Of a DNA stretch of 64,000 bases, positions 1 through 12,026 are shown one piece after another. Below the pieces are notes generated by a model, which saw only the letters and a program-made list of their open reading frames with translations, was not told the origin of the DNA and ran no database searches. Numbering within the stretch: position 1 is the stretch's first letter; each line of letters begins with the position of its first letter. The position numbers were made by a program, and so were the translations under genes. The stretch comes from Sipunculus nudus (lineage: Eukaryota; Annelida; Sipuncula; Golfingiida; Sipunculidae), in the NCBI GenBank assembly GCA_026874595.1, contig CM049317.1:26382401-26446400 (forward strand), read 5' to 3'.

Positions 1-1556
1 TATAACATTCGCTTTGCTCGTGACAAGCACTAGGGTAACATTCTCTTTGCTCTTGACAAGCACTAGAGTAACATTCATGTTGCTCGTGACATACATTAGG
101 ATAACATTCTCTTTGCTCTTGACAAGCACTAGATTACATTCATGTTGCTCGTGACATGCACTAGGATAACATTCGCTTTGCTGGTGACAAGCACTAGGGT
201 AACATTCTCTTTGCTTGTGACATGCAATATGGTAACATTTATGTTGCTCGTGACATACATTAGGATAACATTCTCTTTGCTCTTGACAAGCACTAGATTA
301 CATTCATGTTGCTCGTGACATGCACTAGGGTAACATTCATGTTGCTCGTGACATACATTAGGATAACATTCTCTTTGCTCTTGACAAGCACTAGATTACA
401 TTCATGTTGCTCGAGACATGCACTAGGATAACATTCGCTTTGCTGGTGACAAGCACTAGGGTAACATTCTCTTTGTTTGTGACATGCAATATGGTAACAT
501 TTATGTTGCTCGTGACATACATTAGGATAACATTCTCTTTGCTCGTGACATGCACTAGAGTCACATTCATTTTGCTCGTGACATGCACTAGGATAACATT
601 CGCTTTGCTTGTGACAAACACTAGGGTAACATTCTCTTTCCTTGTGACATGTACTAAGGTAACATTCATGTTGCTCATGACATGCACTAGGATAACATTC
701 GTTTTGCTCGTGACAAGCACTAGGGTAACATTCATGATGCTCGTGACATGCACTAGGATAACATTCGCTTTGCTCGTGACAAGCACTAGTGTAACATTCT
801 CTTTGCTTGTGACATGCACTAAGGTGACATTCATGTTGCTCATGACATGCACTAGGATAGCATTAGCTTTGCTCGTGACAAGCACTAGGGTAACATTCAT
901 GTTGCTCGTGACATGCACAAGGATAACATTCGCTTTGCTCGTGACAAGCACTAGGGTAACATTCTCTTTGCTTGTGACATGCACTAATGTAACATTCATG
1001 TTGCTCGTGACATGCACTAGGATAACATTCACTTTGCTCGTGACAAGCACTAAGGTAACATTCTCTTTGCTCGTGACAAGCACTAAGGTAACATTCATGT
1101 TGCTCGTCACATGCATTATGATATCATTCTCATTGCTCTTGACAGCACTAGAGTAATATTCATGTTGCTCGTGACATGCACTAGGGTAACATTCACTTTG
1201 CTTGTGACAAGCACTAGGGTAACATTCTCTTTGCTTGTGACATGCACTAAGGTAACATTCGTGTTGCTCATGACATACAGTAGGGTAACATTCACTTTGA
1301 TCGTGACATCACTAGGATAACATTCACTTTGCTCGTGACAAGCACTAGGGTAACATTCTCTTTGCTTGTGACATGCACTAGGGTAACATTCATGTTGCTC
1401 ATCACATACATTAGGATAAAATTCACTTTGCTCGTGCCAAGCACTAGGGTAACATTATCTTTGCCTGTGACGTGCATTAGGGTAACATTCATGTTGCTTA
1501 CGACATGCACTAAGATAACATTCACTTTGCTCATATTCACTTTGATCGTTACTGGT
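1..1556. repeat. 33-bp minisatellite array with higher-order structure
   Basis: Head-to-tail 33-bp monomers, about 47 copies, truncated by the window edge. Every monomer has a conserved core around GTGACAWGCACTAG followed by GTAACATTC. Three monomer types differ after AACATT: CGCT (with GACAAGC), CTCT (with TTGTGACATGC) and CATG (with CTCGTGACATGC). They tend to occur in the order CGCT-CTCT-CATG, a 99-bp higher-order unit, with irregular CGCT-CATG steps. Because 33 is a multiple of three, both strands stay open for long stretches and give 11-residue repeat 'proteins'. One- to three-base deletions in some monomers (near 290, 1141 and 1309) break those frames, so I do not call them genes. Confidence 0.95.
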
Positions 1557-1617
1557 AAGCAGATGTAATGCATATGGATTGCACAACTAGTTATAATACC
1601 TAATACGAGGCACTCTC

Positions 1618-1740
1618 CATGGCTCGGATATTGGCGTTCGGTAGTCGATAAGGGTGGAGGAAACCACCGATCTTGGACGGGCCGCTACGACCTACTCTCA
1701 TAGACACGCCGGTTCGCCAGCGGAGAGGGCCGAGCGTTTT
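1618..1740. other. GC-rich non-coding block next to minisatellite
   Basis: A GC-rich island in AT-rich surroundings, with a small hairpin (GGTGG 1653-1657 pairing with CCACC 1664-1668). It looks like a fragment of an interspersed repeat. I see no open frame or tRNA-like promoter that explains it. Confidence 0.35.
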
Positions 1741-2020
1741 ACCAATCAGCTGTCAAGCTGTCCTGTTGTAACTTGAAGATTTGAAAAATTGTAAGACCCC
1801 GCTTGGAATGTTGTATTATATATTTTTATTCTTTCATTAAACTTTTAAACCGATGGCAAAATCATCTCTATGTGCTGTAATATTACTATAATGTTCTTAT
1901 CACTGCTGCTTGCAAAGTCGCTGTGTCGACACATGTAGTATGAATAATGCCCCGGCGTCACTACTATGACATCACTACGCTGGTTCCAATAAAAGTGTGC
2001 CTAAACACTGTGAGGCTGTG

Positions 2021-2095
2021 GACCCCTGTTAGCTCATTGGTACAAAAGACGACCGGCACTCGGAGGGTCCCTGGTTCGATTCCCATTCGGGGTGT
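2021..2095 (+). repeat. tRNA-like SINE head
   Basis: Contains an A-box-like TTAGCTCATTGG and a near-perfect B box GGTTCGATTCC at tRNA spacing. The first bases (ACCCC) can pair with GGGGT at the end, like an acceptor stem. The anticodon arm is not convincing and the flanks are not those of a tRNA gene, so a tRNA-derived SINE or decayed tRNA copy is more likely than a working tRNA. Confidence 0.55.
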
Positions 2096-2099
2096 ATCT

Positions 2100-3950
2100 T
2101 AGGTGTATCCTTGTTTTATATCGCAATGCAGTGGATCAGCATGGCAATTCATATATCTTCCTAGATAATACATGTGCTGTTTTATTAACTTACATAAAAA
2201 GTATAATTTTTCCAAAAGAATGTATGAATTAAACTTACACAGATGTGCCAGTAACAGTGTTATATTAAGTGTGCCTTAATGAAACGGTTTTTCCATAAGT
2301 CAAAACCTTATCTCGATAGGTATTTTGATGCAGCCAGTTTTAAAATAGAATGATATATTACTTACATCAGAATCCGTATCTAAATTAGAGTCTGGATCTG
2401 AAAAGAGTTAGGATTTGGATTAAAAGCAAATCCAGAGTCAGGTTTCAATCTGTTCCACAGTCTCTTCAGGTGTTGCTTCTCCAAACACGTATATTGTATG
2501 TCTTTTTTTTAATTTTATTTAGTGCACAGACAATCAAGCTGACACACAGAGAGAATTAGAGAAAAGGAAAAATACTACGAACATAAAAGAATTAAAATGC
2601 AACCTTAACCGAGTCTGAACCACAGCTCACAAGAGGCAGGCTGACATGCAGACCTCCGGATGTGTGACTTGGTTACTCGTCTATTGATTTATAATTTTGT
2701 ATTCAACTATGGAATCACCACTCCTATCTTCGCTGTGACCTTATTGCCGAATTATAAATCTAAATTAGCGGAAACATGCGTGGCCCATCGCCCTGTCTTG
2801 AGGAAAGTCATTTATCTTAGACTGTCTTGTTGATATTGAAAGATATTTTAGTCGATGATACTATATAAGATCATTGTGTGACAACAATTTCTTATATCTA
2901 TTCATAATTTATCATAGGCTGATCATTGTACATTTAATAAAGCCACCGCATGAATAGTGAATAGTATATATTGATAGAAACATTTAAATAAACCGGCGGA
3001 TTAGAGGATAACAATATGTTACTTGTAACAACCCGGATGCCAAATTTAAAATTCAGCTATTGCAACCTTCGTCATGTCTCAAGATGCTTGTTTACCATGA
3101 CGTTATTATCTTCAATTTTACCATCAATAAGTTTAGTATAGTGTTTGATTTCAATGATGTAACATAGCTATATCAACAAAAAAAAAAAAGAAAAAGTAAC
3201 TTATGTCTAACATAAATATTTAACTTCATTCCATCTTTAACATTCAGCTGAGTCCTTGGTAACATAGATCACTCGGTACATCTGATGATAAAATATCACT
3301 ATCCCCCCCCCCCCCCACTCCCCACAAATAAACTGTGTTATGATAATGATGCCCCGTGATTTTCTGTGTACGTCTAACTCCCTCTTCTGCTCCATCTTCC
3401 TCCATTTTTCATTAACAGGGATAACTAGTTTCTTCAGCTTAACTCAGGTCCATCATTATTAGCAGTGAGCGATGGTTGATAGATGTTTTAGGAAGGAAAC
3501 GGGCACATTCCATGCTTAATTACCTTGAGTGCACTTTAATTATTCATGCTTATGACGCTAACATTTGTACTTACTCCTATGAGTAATACTAATTGTACGA
3601 CATATGTTAGTGACCTTTATCGGTAGGCCATACTTTATTACCAATAATACAATTATGTTACCAAATAAAAAAAGAAAATAAAAGATAATTCCCTTAATTT
3701 ACTGTTTATATATAGATAGCTGTATACCTTCAAGGCACAGAAAAAAATGATCAAATATGTGTTCCATGTACAGGTGCAGTAAACTCTCTGGTTAATTAAA
3801 AAAATCACCGAGGAATAATTAAGCCCCCCCCCCCCCCCCAACAGGAGGAAGTGGAGGAGAGACTTAATGGGGATGATGAGTTTATTTCGATTCCATATTT
3901 GGATAAAATATGTTGTGGATGGACCTATACTCAAAGAAAAAGGGTTATAT
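2100..3950. other. AT-rich intergenic DNA, no gene seen
   Basis: No credible coding frame. It holds poly(C) tracts at 3303-3316 and 3824-3839 and an A-rich tract near 3178-3195. Confidence 0.6.
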
Positions 3951-3954
3951 GTAA

Positions 3955-4135
3955 AATCCTTAAGGTTCTTTAGAGTGGTGCCAGTGGGGAACCTTTAGAG
4001 GTTCCAAGTAGAACCCTCTAGACAGAGTTATACATGGAACCCTCACAGGAGGTTCTTTGGGGAACCCCAACGGTTCTACATGTAACCCTGATAATGAGTG
4101 CTTCTAAAAACCCCACAGAAGAGACCTTTCTGTAA
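3955..4135. repeat. GGTTC/GAACC inverted and tandem repeat cluster
   Basis: Alternating copies of AAGGTTCTTT, GGTTCC, GGAACC and AGAACCCT, in both orientations, at roughly 20-bp steps. Many pairs can fold back (for example GAGGTTCC with GGAACCTT). It looks like a degenerate palindromic satellite or MITE remnant and ends just before an AT array. Confidence 0.55.
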
Positions 4136-4155
4136 CCATTTGTTCATGAGTGTAG

Positions 4156-4158
<3 letters not shown>

Positions 4159-4196
<38 letters not shown>
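4159..4196. repeat. (AT)n microsatellite
   Basis: Uninterrupted AT dinucleotides, about 19 units. Confidence 0.95.
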
Positions 4197-4202
<6 letters not shown>

Positions 4203-4686
4203 GTAGTTTTGAACGTCATGTCATATCATTTAGAAAGAATTAATCATACCTCATATATCCATATTGAAGGGAAACAGTTTGATTGATAATATTGTTTTAT
4301 TTAGTTAAAAATTATTGTTGAAATGTGGAACAGAAAAAAATCATTTGCATATGTAAGTAACTAAATAATATATTTTGGCATCAATGATATAGAGTTAGTG
4401 GACACTCGAATAATCACTGATTCCGTGTCGTCATTTTTCTTAATTAAGTGACGGATACCGTTCATGATAAGGGGAATCGATCTGTAACATCAGAGAAGAG
4501 ATCATCAATACAAATAAAAATATACACACGAATGTTGTGGTGCAATCTGCAGGTGTAATATACGTTGTGTTTGGAGAGTTTGAAAACCGTGTGATAGCAG
4601 CGCGGCCCAGGTTTTTTTCATTACTCGGCATGAGAGCTAATAAGCATACATCCCTATATGGGAAGTCGCCAATTGCACTTTTCGAG

Positions 4687-4712
4687 ACCCCCCCTCCCCC
4701 ACACACACACAC

Positions 4713-4762
<50 letters not shown>
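4687..4762. repeat. C-rich / (AC)n / (TC)n compound microsatellite
   Basis: A C-rich stretch, then (AC)6 at 4701-4712, then a pure TC run at 4718-4762. Open frames crossing it on both strands are low-complexity artefacts. Confidence 0.95.
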
Positions 4763-4768
<6 letters not shown>

Positions 4769-4974
4769 GTTAATACATTACATATTATAAAAATAATACA
4801 CTGTATATGCGTGTACATTTTAAGTATACTTTAGCCCCAAAGTGCAGAATTATCTTTTATTTCTATCTTCTGCCATTTGTAGACTATTGCATATCTAATT
4901 TTCTTTTATCTGTTATTGAAATATATTCAACTTTGAATTAAAATTTCTTGATGGCAGATTATCTCCCACAGTAG

Positions 4975-5600
4975 CAATCAACAATACTGTGGTTGGCTTA
5001 ATTTTTACGGGACGCAATTTTCGCGTTCAAGCCGTTTCTCATAGATTCACGGGGTTCCATTTTCGCAATAGGGCATATATTAAGATTTTAATAAAACACC
5101 AAAATAGGTATCAATTCTCTATTACACAAAGTTACCTGCTTGTATCACCCCATTAACCATGCTTACGGCCTATGAATGTATTAGTTATTTAATTAATGAG
5201 GGGTTCCCTGCTCTGGTCGGGGTTTCCCCGCTGTGATCTGAGTTAAATACCAGACGGTCTTTCCAACAGCTCACCTGTCGGTGCAGGTGTGATAAATAAT
5301 TGTTTGGTTCAGAAATTATGTTAGTCTTTACGGGAAAACTGGCCTCGGTTTTGTTTAAACAAGCTGCCTCTGGTGAGGGTATTTTTACTCTGAATGAGCT
5401 GGTGATGATTACATGATGATGCTCATGTTTTACTGAAACAACAATGACCGTCACTGCCGGGACGTGTTGGCAACTATATAGAGACTATTGTCCTATGACA
5501 GCAAAGTTTCATATCTGCGTGGTTTTAATTTCACGGATGTTCACCTACCGCGAATATCGCGAATTTGAAACCACTGCGAATAACAAGCGAACCAGAGTAT
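4975..5600. repeat. TTCGCG-containing interspersed repeat fragments
   Basis: Two related blocks, 4975-5070 (TACTGTGGTTGGCTTAATTT, then TTTTCGCG) and 5518-5590 (GTGGTTTTAATTTCACGG, then CGCGAATATCGCGAA), carry short palindromic TTCGCG/CGCGAA motifs. Similar blocks recur near 13.57, 14.22, 21.13 and 22.0 kb. They look like decayed members of one MITE-like family. I could not fix the element ends. Confidence 0.45.
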
Positions 5601-5767
5601 CCGTATACGCCTAACGAACGGTCCTACATGTGGTCTGACGCACATCATTATAATTAGTCGCATACATTGTCCTGGATAGTTTCAAGGTTATACTCACCTA
5701 TACCTACATATACTCACGCACATATGTAATGGTAGCTTTATCTACCTCTTGGGGTGCTGCTAAAATA

Positions 5768-5795
5768 ATATATAGATATATATATATATATATAT

Positions 5796-5851
<56 letters not shown>
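5768..5851. repeat. (AT)n microsatellite
   Basis: Nearly pure AT array with GA and CA interruptions near its left end. Confidence 0.95.
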
Positions 5852-5854
<3 letters not shown>

Positions 5855-6421
5855 GCACGAGCTCTTAACGTTGCTTACGACTGTAAATACCCTTTAAGGG
5901 TCCACGAAAAGCTGGAGGTTTTTTGAGCACTAGAGGAGATACTCGTTCCAAAACTTCAATCGCGGCAAAACTTCAAAAAGTTTTCAAATTCATAACGATG
6001 GCCGCTCCCCGAGCATTTCTGTCATAAAGACGATCATGGAAGATATCCGGAAAATAAGGCGCAATGGTCGGGGAAATAATTATTTAGTAAAATAGTTTGC
6101 CTACGCATAATGTTATATCCGTGCCGCAAACTTCCGAACATTTGACCCTCATGACCCAGACGCTACGTCTCTTTCTGTTGGCAAGTCGGATTTTTGTCAG
6201 TTATAACGGCATGCGGCACAACACTTACAGGAAATAAACTGTCAGGTGCGCATAAACGTAATTTGATATGCCGATGTGCAATACAAATATCACAAACGTT
6301 TCTGTTTCCTTTTTGTTGACGATGTTTTTTAAATATCATTTGAGACATAACGCTTGTTCTATGACTTAAAAGGAAATCGGAAGGAGATATAGAACGATAT
6401 ATGTTTATTGATTTTCCAATT

Positions 6422-7160
6422 GGACAAACGTGTTTGTATTCATTCGTTCATTTAGATAAAAAAGTTCTTGTTACGAATAATTCGAGCTAACCCTGAATGT
6501 TGTGTTTTCTACATTTCTTTTCAAAACCATGACATGATATAATGTACTATTTCATTCACGCATCCATGAAATTGCAATATTTCCTGTTTGAATTCATTTG
6601 AAAGAAATAGGGTTTCCCGTTTGAAAAAAAATATGGTTTAGATAATGCTTTGTATGCTATGATGTATAATGCATGCTTTGATATTAATCTTACCTTATTA
6701 TTAAGAAATCAAACCGATTCATGCGATATGACAGTATCGATTGTCACAAAGTGAAATTTTACTAATTGTTCGTTATTAGATCCGGATATACACGAGATTG
6801 CGTCATAGGAGAACCAAATCAGCCAAACAAGCTTTTTCTTGTCTCAAGGCCAATCCATTATCAGTGAGTAAAAAAATGAAACAAAATTCTTACTAGAGAA
6901 ATTGGAGAAAAAAGTTTTGATGATATTTACATCTCATCACTGTCCTTCTGTCTGTTTATCTCTGTAATACTTATACAATATATCCGCGGTGAGATTGCAA
7001 CCTATTATTAGCGGTGGATACAGGATTAGGGAATGGATGGGCGCAGATAAAGAAGGTAGTTCTCCTTCATACAGTGAAAAAAAAATAAAATCTAGGCTTT
7101 AATCTTGCAATTCTAGGCTTCTATGTCGCAATCTAGGTTAATCTAAAATGCATCATAATA
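6422..7160. repeat. Local direct duplication, copy 1
   Basis: Aligns collinearly with 8028..8715. Anchors shared by both copies include GCGAATAATTCG (ACGAATAATTCG here), TATGCTATGATGTATAATGC, GATATTAATCTTA, ATCAGCCAAACAAG and TAAAATGCATCAT. Copies are clearly diverged, with many substitutions and small indels. No conserved reading frame was found in either copy. Confidence 0.8.
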
Positions 7161-7231
7161 AAAAAAACGGCTCTGTTTTTTTTTATATTAAGCCTGTTGT
7201 TTTTTTTCCCAATTATTTTTGGTTGAAAAAG

Positions 7232-7254
7232 CCCCCCCCCCCCCCCCCCCCCCC
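7232..7254. repeat. Poly(C) tract
   Basis: Twenty-three consecutive C, the longest C homopolymer of the window. Confidence 0.95.
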
Positions 7255-7593
7255 GCTTTAATCATCTGCTTTTTTATCCAAGTGCTGGTGACAATATTTC
7301 AGGCCCTATGAGAAGGTACATCATGCCGGGCCCGAAGTGACCAAGTGGTAACCGGACCGACCAGGAATTTCCTATAGGGCACAATACTATTTTTGAAAAT
7401 GTAGAAGCCTGATTAAGTTTTTATTTTAGCTTTTATAAAGCTTACTTATGAGTGCTAGAATGGGCCCGGGGTATTTAATCTGGAGTGACTTATGGACCTT
7501 AAAAGGGGCCCGGGTCGGACATGAAATTCCGAGAGGGCCCAATAAAATGTTTGAAAATGCAGTCTCATTCTGTGTTTTATTTAATTCAAATGC

Positions 7594-7723
<130 letters not shown>

Positions 7724-8027
7724 GTCGCTGACGTCGCTGACACTTTACACCGTAGGCAAACCTAATATTATGTGTCCACATGACCCGTTGTATATTGGTT
7801 TTGTTCACGTAATGAAGGACGAGTACGTTCGACATAATTATCAACTGCTGTAATTAGTAGTATTTTCTCATTGTTTTGTCAAGTCACTATATTTATTTAA
7901 TCGTAAAATGGTACAACATTAATGGCATTTTAAACTTTCCATAGATTGCGAAAACATGTAGCTCTCAGCTTCAGCCTGTTCAGCCCATATTTAAATTGGA
8001 CACTGCTTGATATTAGTTTCCAACAGG

Positions 8028-8715
8028 GACGAACGTGTTAATATGTTTTTGTCCATTAAGAAGAGAGAAAAAGTCTTATTGCGAATAATTCGCTCTGAAA
8101 TACATATTTATTGTTTTCTTTATTTCTTATCAAAAGCTTGCCATGATATAGTGTTCTATTTTATTACTGCATCATCTTATTTCCCATTATCTTGGGTTCT
8201 TAATTAATATATGCTTTCTGTTTGAATACATTTTAGCGAAGAATGGTTTCCTATTTGGAACAAAATGTATGGATTAGATCATGCTTGGTATGCTATGATG
8301 TATAATGCCTGCTTTGATATTAATCTTAACTTATAAGAAATCAAAACGATTCCTGCTATGTGACAGTATCAATTATCACAGAGGGGAATTGTCTCCTTTT
8401 TTTTGTTGTTAGATCTTGATATAAAACGGGTTGTGTCCCGTGAGATCCATATCAGCCAAACAAGGTTATCATTGTCTCAAAGCAAATCATAAACAATGAA
8501 CCCTGTAATGAAACTAAACAGTTTTTAGAGAAATCGGGGGAAACTGTAGTTTAAAATGTGCATCTTGATGTCTTCTTCAATACAGCACTGTCTATCGTTC
8601 TGTCTATCTCTTGTCAACATACATTTTATTTGCAGTTTGATCGTAAATTAATCTAAATTTGAGGCTTCATTTGCGCAATCTTGGGAAGTTTAAAATGCAT
8701 CATTTTGCAAAATTT
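8028..8715. repeat. Local direct duplication, copy 2
   Basis: Homologous to 6422..7160, about 1.6 kb downstream in the same orientation. The long AT array at 7595-7722 and a C tract lie between the copies. Confidence 0.8.
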
Positions 8716-8873
8716 GGCCCGTTGGTTTAGAATTAAGCACATTAAAAAGGAGGGAATACGACCCCTGCAACACGTCCCAAATCAAATCGGCCATGATATA
8801 AACCTTAACACTGACTATCTGCGCACATGGTTAGGCCTTTTATCCATAGTACCAACGGTGATGACTTATCTAA

Positions 8874-9084
8874 GGCAAAAACCGGTATGGTTCTCAGGCA
8901 CTTTTTTTTTTAATTAGTGGGGGCGGACGATTTTTTACCTTTATGTATGTTTCGATAAAAATGTCATATGATCAGGGAGAAGCTTGAAGTTAACATTTTT
9001 TTTTTGTTAAACAAATAAAAGCACTTCATAACAAAGGAAATCTTATCAAAATTGATTTATTTTATCTTCCAGAAAGATAAAAAT

Positions 9085-9137
<53 letters not shown>

Positions 9138-9200
9138 GCGGGGGGGGGTGTTAAAATTGTCGCGGGCGGTGCCTGAGAACCATACCTTATTTTTTTGGCC
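8874..9200 (-). mobile_element. Harbinger-type MITE, copy 1
   Basis: 327 bp, bounded by terminal inverted repeats that start GGC(C)AAAAA and contain GGTATGGTTCTCAGGCAC (left) and its complement (right). Flanked by a 3-bp target duplication TAA (8871-8873, 9201-9203). Same family as 13700..14030 and 24802..25159 but inverted. An (AT)n array has grown inside it (9087-9134). No coding capacity. A 3-bp TWA duplication with GG-initiated termini fits PIF/Harbinger non-autonomous elements; that class assignment is inference. Confidence 0.85.
9087..9134. repeat. (AT)n microsatellite inside MITE
   Basis: Pure AT array located inside the 8874..9200 element, absent from the other two family copies. Confidence 0.95.
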
Positions 9201-9510
9201 TAAGCAAACTGCCGTGACCGAAGTGTATTTCATAAAAATTGATCTCTACAAACAACAGCCGAGATCAACCTGTTTCAGGCTGAGTCAGAATTATTCAAAA
9301 CATGTTGGCCATTTTATACTAATCTGACGGTCCCTTTCACTATGTACTGACGGAGTTGATGAGACCGTTATAGACTTAAACAAATAAACCCATCCGGCCA
9401 GAGACGGGCCACTGTGTTGTATGTGACAGGCTCTGCGTCATAAACATGTCTCACGTCACAGAAAGCGCTGATGGAGGGCGAAAATGGAACACCTGGGGTT
9501 GAAAGAGTTA

Positions 9511-9520
9511 GTCACGTGAC
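9511..9520. promoter_or_regulatory. Palindromic E-box GTCACGTGAC
   Basis: A perfect 10-bp palindrome matching the extended CACGTG E-box bound by bHLH-Zip factors (the CLEAR motif in vertebrates). It lies about 240 bp upstream of a good-context ATG at 9750 in a locally GC-richer stretch. Function is inferred from motif and position only. Confidence 0.3.
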
Positions 9521-9749
9521 CAGAGCAGTATTCACTTACCCGGATGGACGATGACAGTTGAATGAACCAAGTAGACTAACGTATTCAATTACTGCCATAC
9601 AGACCAGATCTAAACGGGCACGGATTTGGTTGGAAGGACGGATTACGAGCCCATCAAGCGGTGCTCAGACGAATACAGTGTTATATATGTCTTTTCTGGG
9701 AACAGAGCCAGTCACCGATCACACCGTACCAGACTCCCAGGGCGAAAAC

Positions 9750-9788
9750 ATGGCGGATTTCGAGAGAGATAAGATGAATTTAAAGACA
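9750..9788 (+). CDS. Candidate first coding exon (13 codons)
   Basis: The ATG sits in good context (GAAAACATGG) and opens MADFERDKMNLKT. The next two codons are GTA TAG, so the frame stops unless splicing starts at the GT of 9789-9790. That donor (ACA|GTATAG) is weak. The frame is also open upstream to 9558, but the 9558-9749 part has no recognisable motif. The 9350-9790 region is GC-richer than its flanks and carries a perfect E-box, which suggests a promoter plus first exon. I could not find the next exon. It may equally be chance; no family is recognised. Confidence 0.18.
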
Positions 9789-9875
9789 GTATAGGTGTCC
9801 TTCCTACCCTGTCAATTTCCTTATATCTTAAAATGGTTCATTTATGAAGACAGGAATTTGAGTATTTAATCCACA

Positions 9876-9879
<4 letters not shown>

Positions 9880-9964
<85 letters not shown>
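9880..9964. repeat. (AT)n(GA)n compound microsatellite
   Basis: AT units to 9914, then about 25 GA units. Confidence 0.95.
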
Positions 9965-9965
<1 letters not shown>

Positions 9966-10077
9966 GCCAGGGTCCGTAATGACAAAAGTCGTTATGTACT
10001 ATGGCATATATGACTGTCTCAAATGATTGTAAAGCAACGGCGTCAATTTATCTTCAAGGGTTGGGGAATAATTCGTA

Positions 10078-10085
<8 letters not shown>

Positions 10086-10143
<58 letters not shown>
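10086..10143. repeat. (AT)n microsatellite
   Basis: Pure AT array of about 29 units. Confidence 0.95.
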
Positions 10144-10147
<4 letters not shown>

Positions 10148-10149
10148 TT

Positions 10150-11505
10150 TAAAAGATAATATTTAATTGTAATATATTTGAAACGTGTCACACAGACAAA
10201 TATATATATAAATACATATAAATAAAGGTATTATATTTCCAGTATGGTTTATCCTAAAACAAGTTAAGATCTTTAATATTTCTTAGTTGACTCTTAAATG
10301 AAATCAAGGTGAATAATGATAATTATTAATACAGAGTTAGCCGGAACGACCACCTATGAATTAAGGCCACTCCTTATACCTAGAGAGTGTAACAATATAA
10401 CCGCATGCAACTGCAGGTCTCAGCGTGTTATATCAGCGATTTACGCAACCTCATCTAAGGATCACTGCGAGTTTAAAATGATGGGAAACTCCTCTTAGTA
10501 GCTCGCGTGATTATTAACGTATTTCTTTCTCAACGGGTTCAAAACGGCTTCAGACGATTGTTTTATTGTGAGATAATATGGACCTCCATCCAGGCGTTAC
10601 TTCCATTGCACCCGTCTAGACTGATCTTAATTGATCTCAAAGGAAGACATTTTTCCCAAAGATTCATGTCGCGAAAGATAGATCAGTCAGGGTCAATGCT
10701 AGACAAAGGCTGTTTATACAAAGCTTCATGCATTCAAGGGCTTCTGAATGCGGAACGTGGAAATGGGGACGGTTCGGGAAAAACCGAATTATGTGTTTCC
10801 TTTTTAGTTTTTGAAATAAAATAATATTGGACTTTTCAGTTAATTTTGATAAGCTATATGGAATTAATAAATAGAAAGATATTTATCATATATAAATATA
10901 ATATTAACTGAATATAATGGAATATGATCTAAAAAATTTCATTGATACTCTAATTAGCTCAAAACTTCGGGATTTTTTTTATAAATTAGTGGGCATTATA
11001 ATTCTTTTTATGTATTATGATTCTTGTTAAATTGTAGAACTTTTGAATGAATAGATACCTTAAAAGCGGTAATATTCGTATACATTATTTTTTTCTAAAC
11101 TGATCAGCTACTTACTTTAACTAACACTAACAACTTAATACACCATAATTACTGAATATTTTAATTCTAATGGAAGTTTTATGGGCGTTTTTCGTCCGTA
11201 TTAAGGTGACTTGATAGCATTCATGTCAGCCTGTTGCTATTCAAGATTTCTTAATAAATACTAGTATAAAAAGTAGAAAACTTTAGTGATACTATTCATC
11301 ATAAATGTATGCGAATCAATATTGACAGAATGCAGGAATCGGATAGCTCATTGCTTTATTACTGCGTCAAGAGCGTTAGGTTTTCAACCGTCTCAATCTG
11401 TTTGGTTGTTTGCCCATTTTTATTAGAAATATAGTCGAAAAAATTGCATAGCCTATCTATGATATACTGCACACAGAGAAACAAACACAGATAAAAAACG
11501 GTTAT
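10150..11505. other. AT-rich DNA, no supported gene
   Basis: A 105-codon plus-strand frame at 10507-10824 has no recognisable motif, start context or splice context, so I leave it as non-coding. The rest is unique AT-rich sequence. Confidence 0.5.
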
Positions 11506-11511
11506 ATACAC

Positions 11512-11963
11512 AACACCCTATTAATCGCGTTCGGACTTATTGCATTTCGGACTTGCGCGGATGGCCATGTGGTTTTTGAAATTGCTGCCACATGGAGATG
11601 CATTGACGCGCACGAGCTTATCGTATCTGATAACAGGAGCTCATTTAAGCATTGCGCGGCCGCTATGAAGAACGGTCGAGGGCGCGTGATATGACCGGTG
11701 GTCATTGCGTCAGCAGAACGCTCTCGCTACAGCAGGTCGCATCTGGTGGTAGCTAATTAAGCATGGCTATATCAGCTGCAATTATCAACAGCTCCTAAGG
11801 CCCTGGACGGCAGTGATAATATTATATGGGGAGGGCCAATAGAAGGGCGCTTGGCCAGTGGGTGATCTTGTACGAGCATCCCAAGCCCTATAATATTATA
11901 GGATTCCAGACGCTATAATATTATTTGATCCACGGGGTCTGATGCGAAGGCACAGGACGCAGT
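11512..11963 (-). repeat. Repeat family A, copy 1 (inverted relative to 20.0 kb)
   Basis: About 450 bp matching 20020..20450 in reverse complement, with long blocks of near identity such as AACACCCTATTAATCGCG, GATGGCCATGTGG and CATGGAGATGCATTGACGCG (A/C variants). Contains three AATATTAT palindromic cores (near 11817, 11891 and 11923). The region around the recurrent TCTGGAATCCTATAATATTATAGG (given here in two parts: TCTGGAATCC, then TATAATATTATAGG) is shared. No terminal inverted repeat or protein was recognised. Confidence 0.85.
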
Positions 11964-11976
11964 CAATTGTATGGCC

Positions 11977-11979
<3 letters not shown>

Positions 11980-12023
<44 letters not shown>
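11980..12023. repeat. (AT)n microsatellite
   Basis: Pure AT array directly after repeat A. A G tract follows at 12080-12092. Confidence 0.95.

Positions 12024-12026
<3 letters not shown>

Noticed and set aside
1-1556. CRISPR array
   Set aside because: There are no unique spacers between conserved repeats; it is a plain tandem array in animal DNA.
391-1573. Long open frames on both strands encoding 11-residue repeats (VTSKxNVILVH-type and VTFSLLVTCTR-type)
   Set aside because: They follow from the 33-bp minisatellite period, exist on both strands, and are broken by monomer indels.
2021-2095. Functional tRNA gene
   Set aside because: A and B boxes are present but the anticodon arm does not fold; the same holds for 42.8, 43.1, 46.2, 51.15 and 61.3 kb.
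10507-10824. 105-codon plus-strand frame
   Set aside because: No motif, no start context, no splice signals, and no second copy to test conservation.
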